Source: Sphingobium sufflavum
GTDB taxonomy: Bacteria > Pseudomonadota > Alphaproteobacteria > Sphingomonadales > Sphingomonadaceae
Direction of reading: 5' to 3'
DNA: 64,000 nucleotides
Assembly (NCBI RefSeq): GCF_021403115.1
Contig: NZ_JAJSSH010000012.1
Span: forward strand, 62,001 to 126,000
Shown: positions 62,521 through 64,000 of the stretch, in pieces
Layout: every line of letters begins with the position of its first letter
Numbering within the stretch: the stretch's first letter is position 1
Made by a program: the position numbers and the translations under genes
The notes under the pieces: model-generated
What the model saw: the letters and a program-made list of their open reading frames with translations, nothing else
The model's database searches: none
What the model was told of the DNA's origin: nothing

Positions 62521-63831
62521 TCAATCGGTAGGGGGAGTCTCGCCGGAGCGAAGATTGGCGCTTCCGGCCCGATGCGCCGGCTGCGGGTTGAGGTGGATAT
62601 CGCGCTGGGGGTAAGGCAGTCCGATTCCATGCGTCTGGAACAGCTCCCACAGACGGTTGAGTATATCTGACTGCACATTGCCGACGCCTAGTTCGGGGTC
62701 CAGTATCCACACCATGATGTCATGCTCCAACCCGCGGTCCCCGAAGGCCAGGAGCCAGACGCTCGGTTCGGGCTTAGGCAGGACCCGGTGTGACGCCTTG
62801 GCCGCTTGGATCATCAGCTTCTGCGCGAGTTTCAGGTCGCTGCCGTAGGAAATGACGACGGGTATGTGGATGCGCACATCGCGACTGGAAAAGGACCAGT
62901 TTTCCACCGGCTGGGTCATCAACTGCTCGTTCGGGATCAGATGCTCCTTGCCGTCGCGCGTGATGACTGAGACTGCGCGAACGCCGATCTTGTTGATCGC
63001 CCCGAACGTATCGCCGACAGCGACGACGTCGCCCGGCTTGACCGACTTGTCCATCAGCAGGATCAGCCCGGCGATCAGATTGCCGAACGTCTTCTGAAGC
63101 CCGAAACCGACCGCAAGGCCCAGTGCGCCAGAGAAGACGGTGAGCGTCGTCAGATCGATTCCCAATATATCGACGCCGAACAGGATCGCCACGATCACAA
63201 CCGCCAGGCTGCCCAACTTCTGGATCAACGCCCGCTGCGAGAGGTCCAAGGCGGAGAGGCGGCCGACGGCATGCGTCATGAGCCGGTTGGCGATGCGCGT
63301 CGCGGCGAACAGGAGGGCAGCGACGAGCAGGAAATTGACGACGCTCAGCAGCGATATCCGCCGCACGCCGACATGGAGTGCCGTGGCGTCGAGGCTTGCG
63401 GCCAATGCGCCGACACCGCCCAGCGCCGCGGCCATCGTCAGGACGAACGCCATGGCTGCAAGGAACACGCACATCCATAGCGGCAGGCCCCCAATTCGCA
63501 GCACATAGCCGGTCATCATCGCCAGCGCACCGCTGAACCCCGCCGCGACGATCGTCAGGGCCGGCTCCGCGAACGGGAACAGTGCGAGCGGAAATGCGAG
63601 GATGAACGCGCCCGTACCGAAACGCAGCAGTTCCGGCAGGCGCTTACCAAGGAGTGCCCCTCGCGCCCCGATTCCGGAATGAACCCATTTGCGACAGGCC
63701 GGTGCACCCCAGCGTGCGGTTGCCTCGCCAGCGAGGACGGCCAAGGCGACAAGCAATGCCGCGATCACCAGTTGCGCTATCTGCGAAGTCCATCCCATGT
63801 CGGAGAGCCAAATCTTGATCGCGTCAGTCAT
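62521..63831 (-). CDS. MscS-family mechanosensitive channel
   Basis: A 436-aa protein. An N-terminal block of about six hydrophobic segments precedes the MscS core. The pore helix region has FSGALGLAVGFGLQKTFGNL with the Gly/Ala packing pattern, then IAGLILLMDKSVKPGDVV and a beta domain with PNEQLMTQPVENWS. A small C-terminal alpha/beta domain follows. It opens at low osmolarity to release solutes. It is longer than E. coli MscS, as in many proteobacterial paralogues. Confidence 0.94.
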   Translation of the reverse strand: MTDAIKIWLSDMGWTSQIAQLVIAALLVALAVLAGEATARWGAPACRKWVHSGIGARGALLGKRLPELLRFGTGAFILAFPLALFPFAEPALTIVAAGFSGALAMMTGYVLRIGGLPLWMCVFLAAMAFVLTMAAALGGVGALAASLDATALHVGVRRISLLSVVNFLLVAALLFAATRIANRLMTHAVGRLSALDLSQRALIQKLGSLAVVIVAILFGVDILGIDLTTLTVFSGALGLAVGFGLQKTFGNLIAGLILLMDKSVKPGDVVAVGDTFGAINKIGVRAVSVITRDGKEHLIPNEQLMTQPVENWSFSSRDVRIHIPVVISYGSDLKLAQKLMIQAAKASHRVLPKPEPSVWLLAFGDRGLEHDIMVWILDPELGVGNVQSDILNRLWELFQTHGIGLPYPQRDIHLNPQPAHRAGSANLRSGETPPTD

Positions 63832-64000
63832 CGATGCACCATATCAGACGCGCGGCATGCCTGTCCGTCAGTCGTCGATAACGCTTAGTGCCAGCTTTCG
63901 ACGCACATTTTCGGCGTACCTCGTCCATTGAAGATGGTCTCGCCACCGAAACCGGTCTCGCGCGTTTAGCGATCATGATGGGGCCGGTAGCGAGGGTGGG

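Noticed and set aside
1-64000. CRISPR array or tRNA/rRNA gene
   Set aside because: No regularly spaced direct repeats, tRNA-like cloverleaf or rRNA sequence was seen on reading; a computed search was not possible.

Overview
The window looks like chromosomal DNA of a high-GC alphaproteobacterium, most likely a sphingomonad. Support comes from a large TonB-dependent receptor, paired beta-class-like GSTs, several protein types I associate with sphingomonads, GGAAC-N16-CGTT promoters of the alphaproteobacterial general stress response (sigma EcfG) and GTTC/GAAC-N7 direct repeats of the alphaproteobacterial LexA type. The genus is inference. I saw no rRNA, tRNA or CRISPR array.

Region 1 (1-9.4 kb) is an anti-phage defence island. 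A short prokaryotic Argonaute, cut by the window edge, is translationally coupled to a SIR2-APAZ protein (the SPARSA type of NAD-depleting system). A two-gene Gabija-like system follows: an OLD-family ATPase/TOPRIM protein (GajA) and a UvrD-like helicase (GajB). Next to these lie three unassigned genes: a 79-aa ORF, a Cys-cluster protein, and a 511-aa fusion of an unknown N-terminal region, a helical region, a zinc ribbon and a gamma-glutamylcyclotransferase-like domain. The last is the best candidate here for something undescribed.

Region 2 (9.9-20 kb) is ordinary chromosome: glutaredoxin, a flavin disulfide oxidoreductase, two GSTs, a PHB-depolymerase-type esterase, FKBP, PAP2, an exonuclease-BRCT protein and HtpG.

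Region 3 (20.2-30.7 kb) is one tightly packed minus-strand chemosensory operon: soluble receptor with two signalling domains, triple-CheW protein, CheB, CheR, CheA, a STAS-like protein, CheY, CheC and a PAS hybrid kinase. No flagellar or pilus gene is present, and an integrase fragment abuts its upstream end.

Region 4 (31-37.2 kb) holds a CPA1-type antiporter, a TonB-dependent receptor and then decayed DNA: a frameshifted DUF6894 gene, a broken GH39 xylosidase and an inverted repeat.

Region 5 (37.2-56 kb) is a loose accessory/stress region: hemerythrin, PmtA-like methyltransferase, isochorismatase-fold hydrolase, PAS hybrid kinase, single-domain response regulators, GlsB, topoisomerase IB, three SpoIIAA/STAS-like small proteins, a dead IS5-family element, an IS66 remnant and a nucleotidyltransferase-fold gene under an inverted-repeat promoter. 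Four genes carry near-perfect EcfG promoters. It ends in a mosaic of truncated imuA, dnaE2, ligD and tetR pieces, still behind a LexA box.

Region 6 (56.7-64 kb) returns to ordinary genes: MipA/OmpV, a multi-pass membrane protein, AraC regulator, cupin and methyltransferase, a Bcr/CflA-type MFS exporter and an MscS channel. A 23-nt element (CGCTGA-N11-GGGTCG) recurs in four intergenic regions, three of them between convergent genes.
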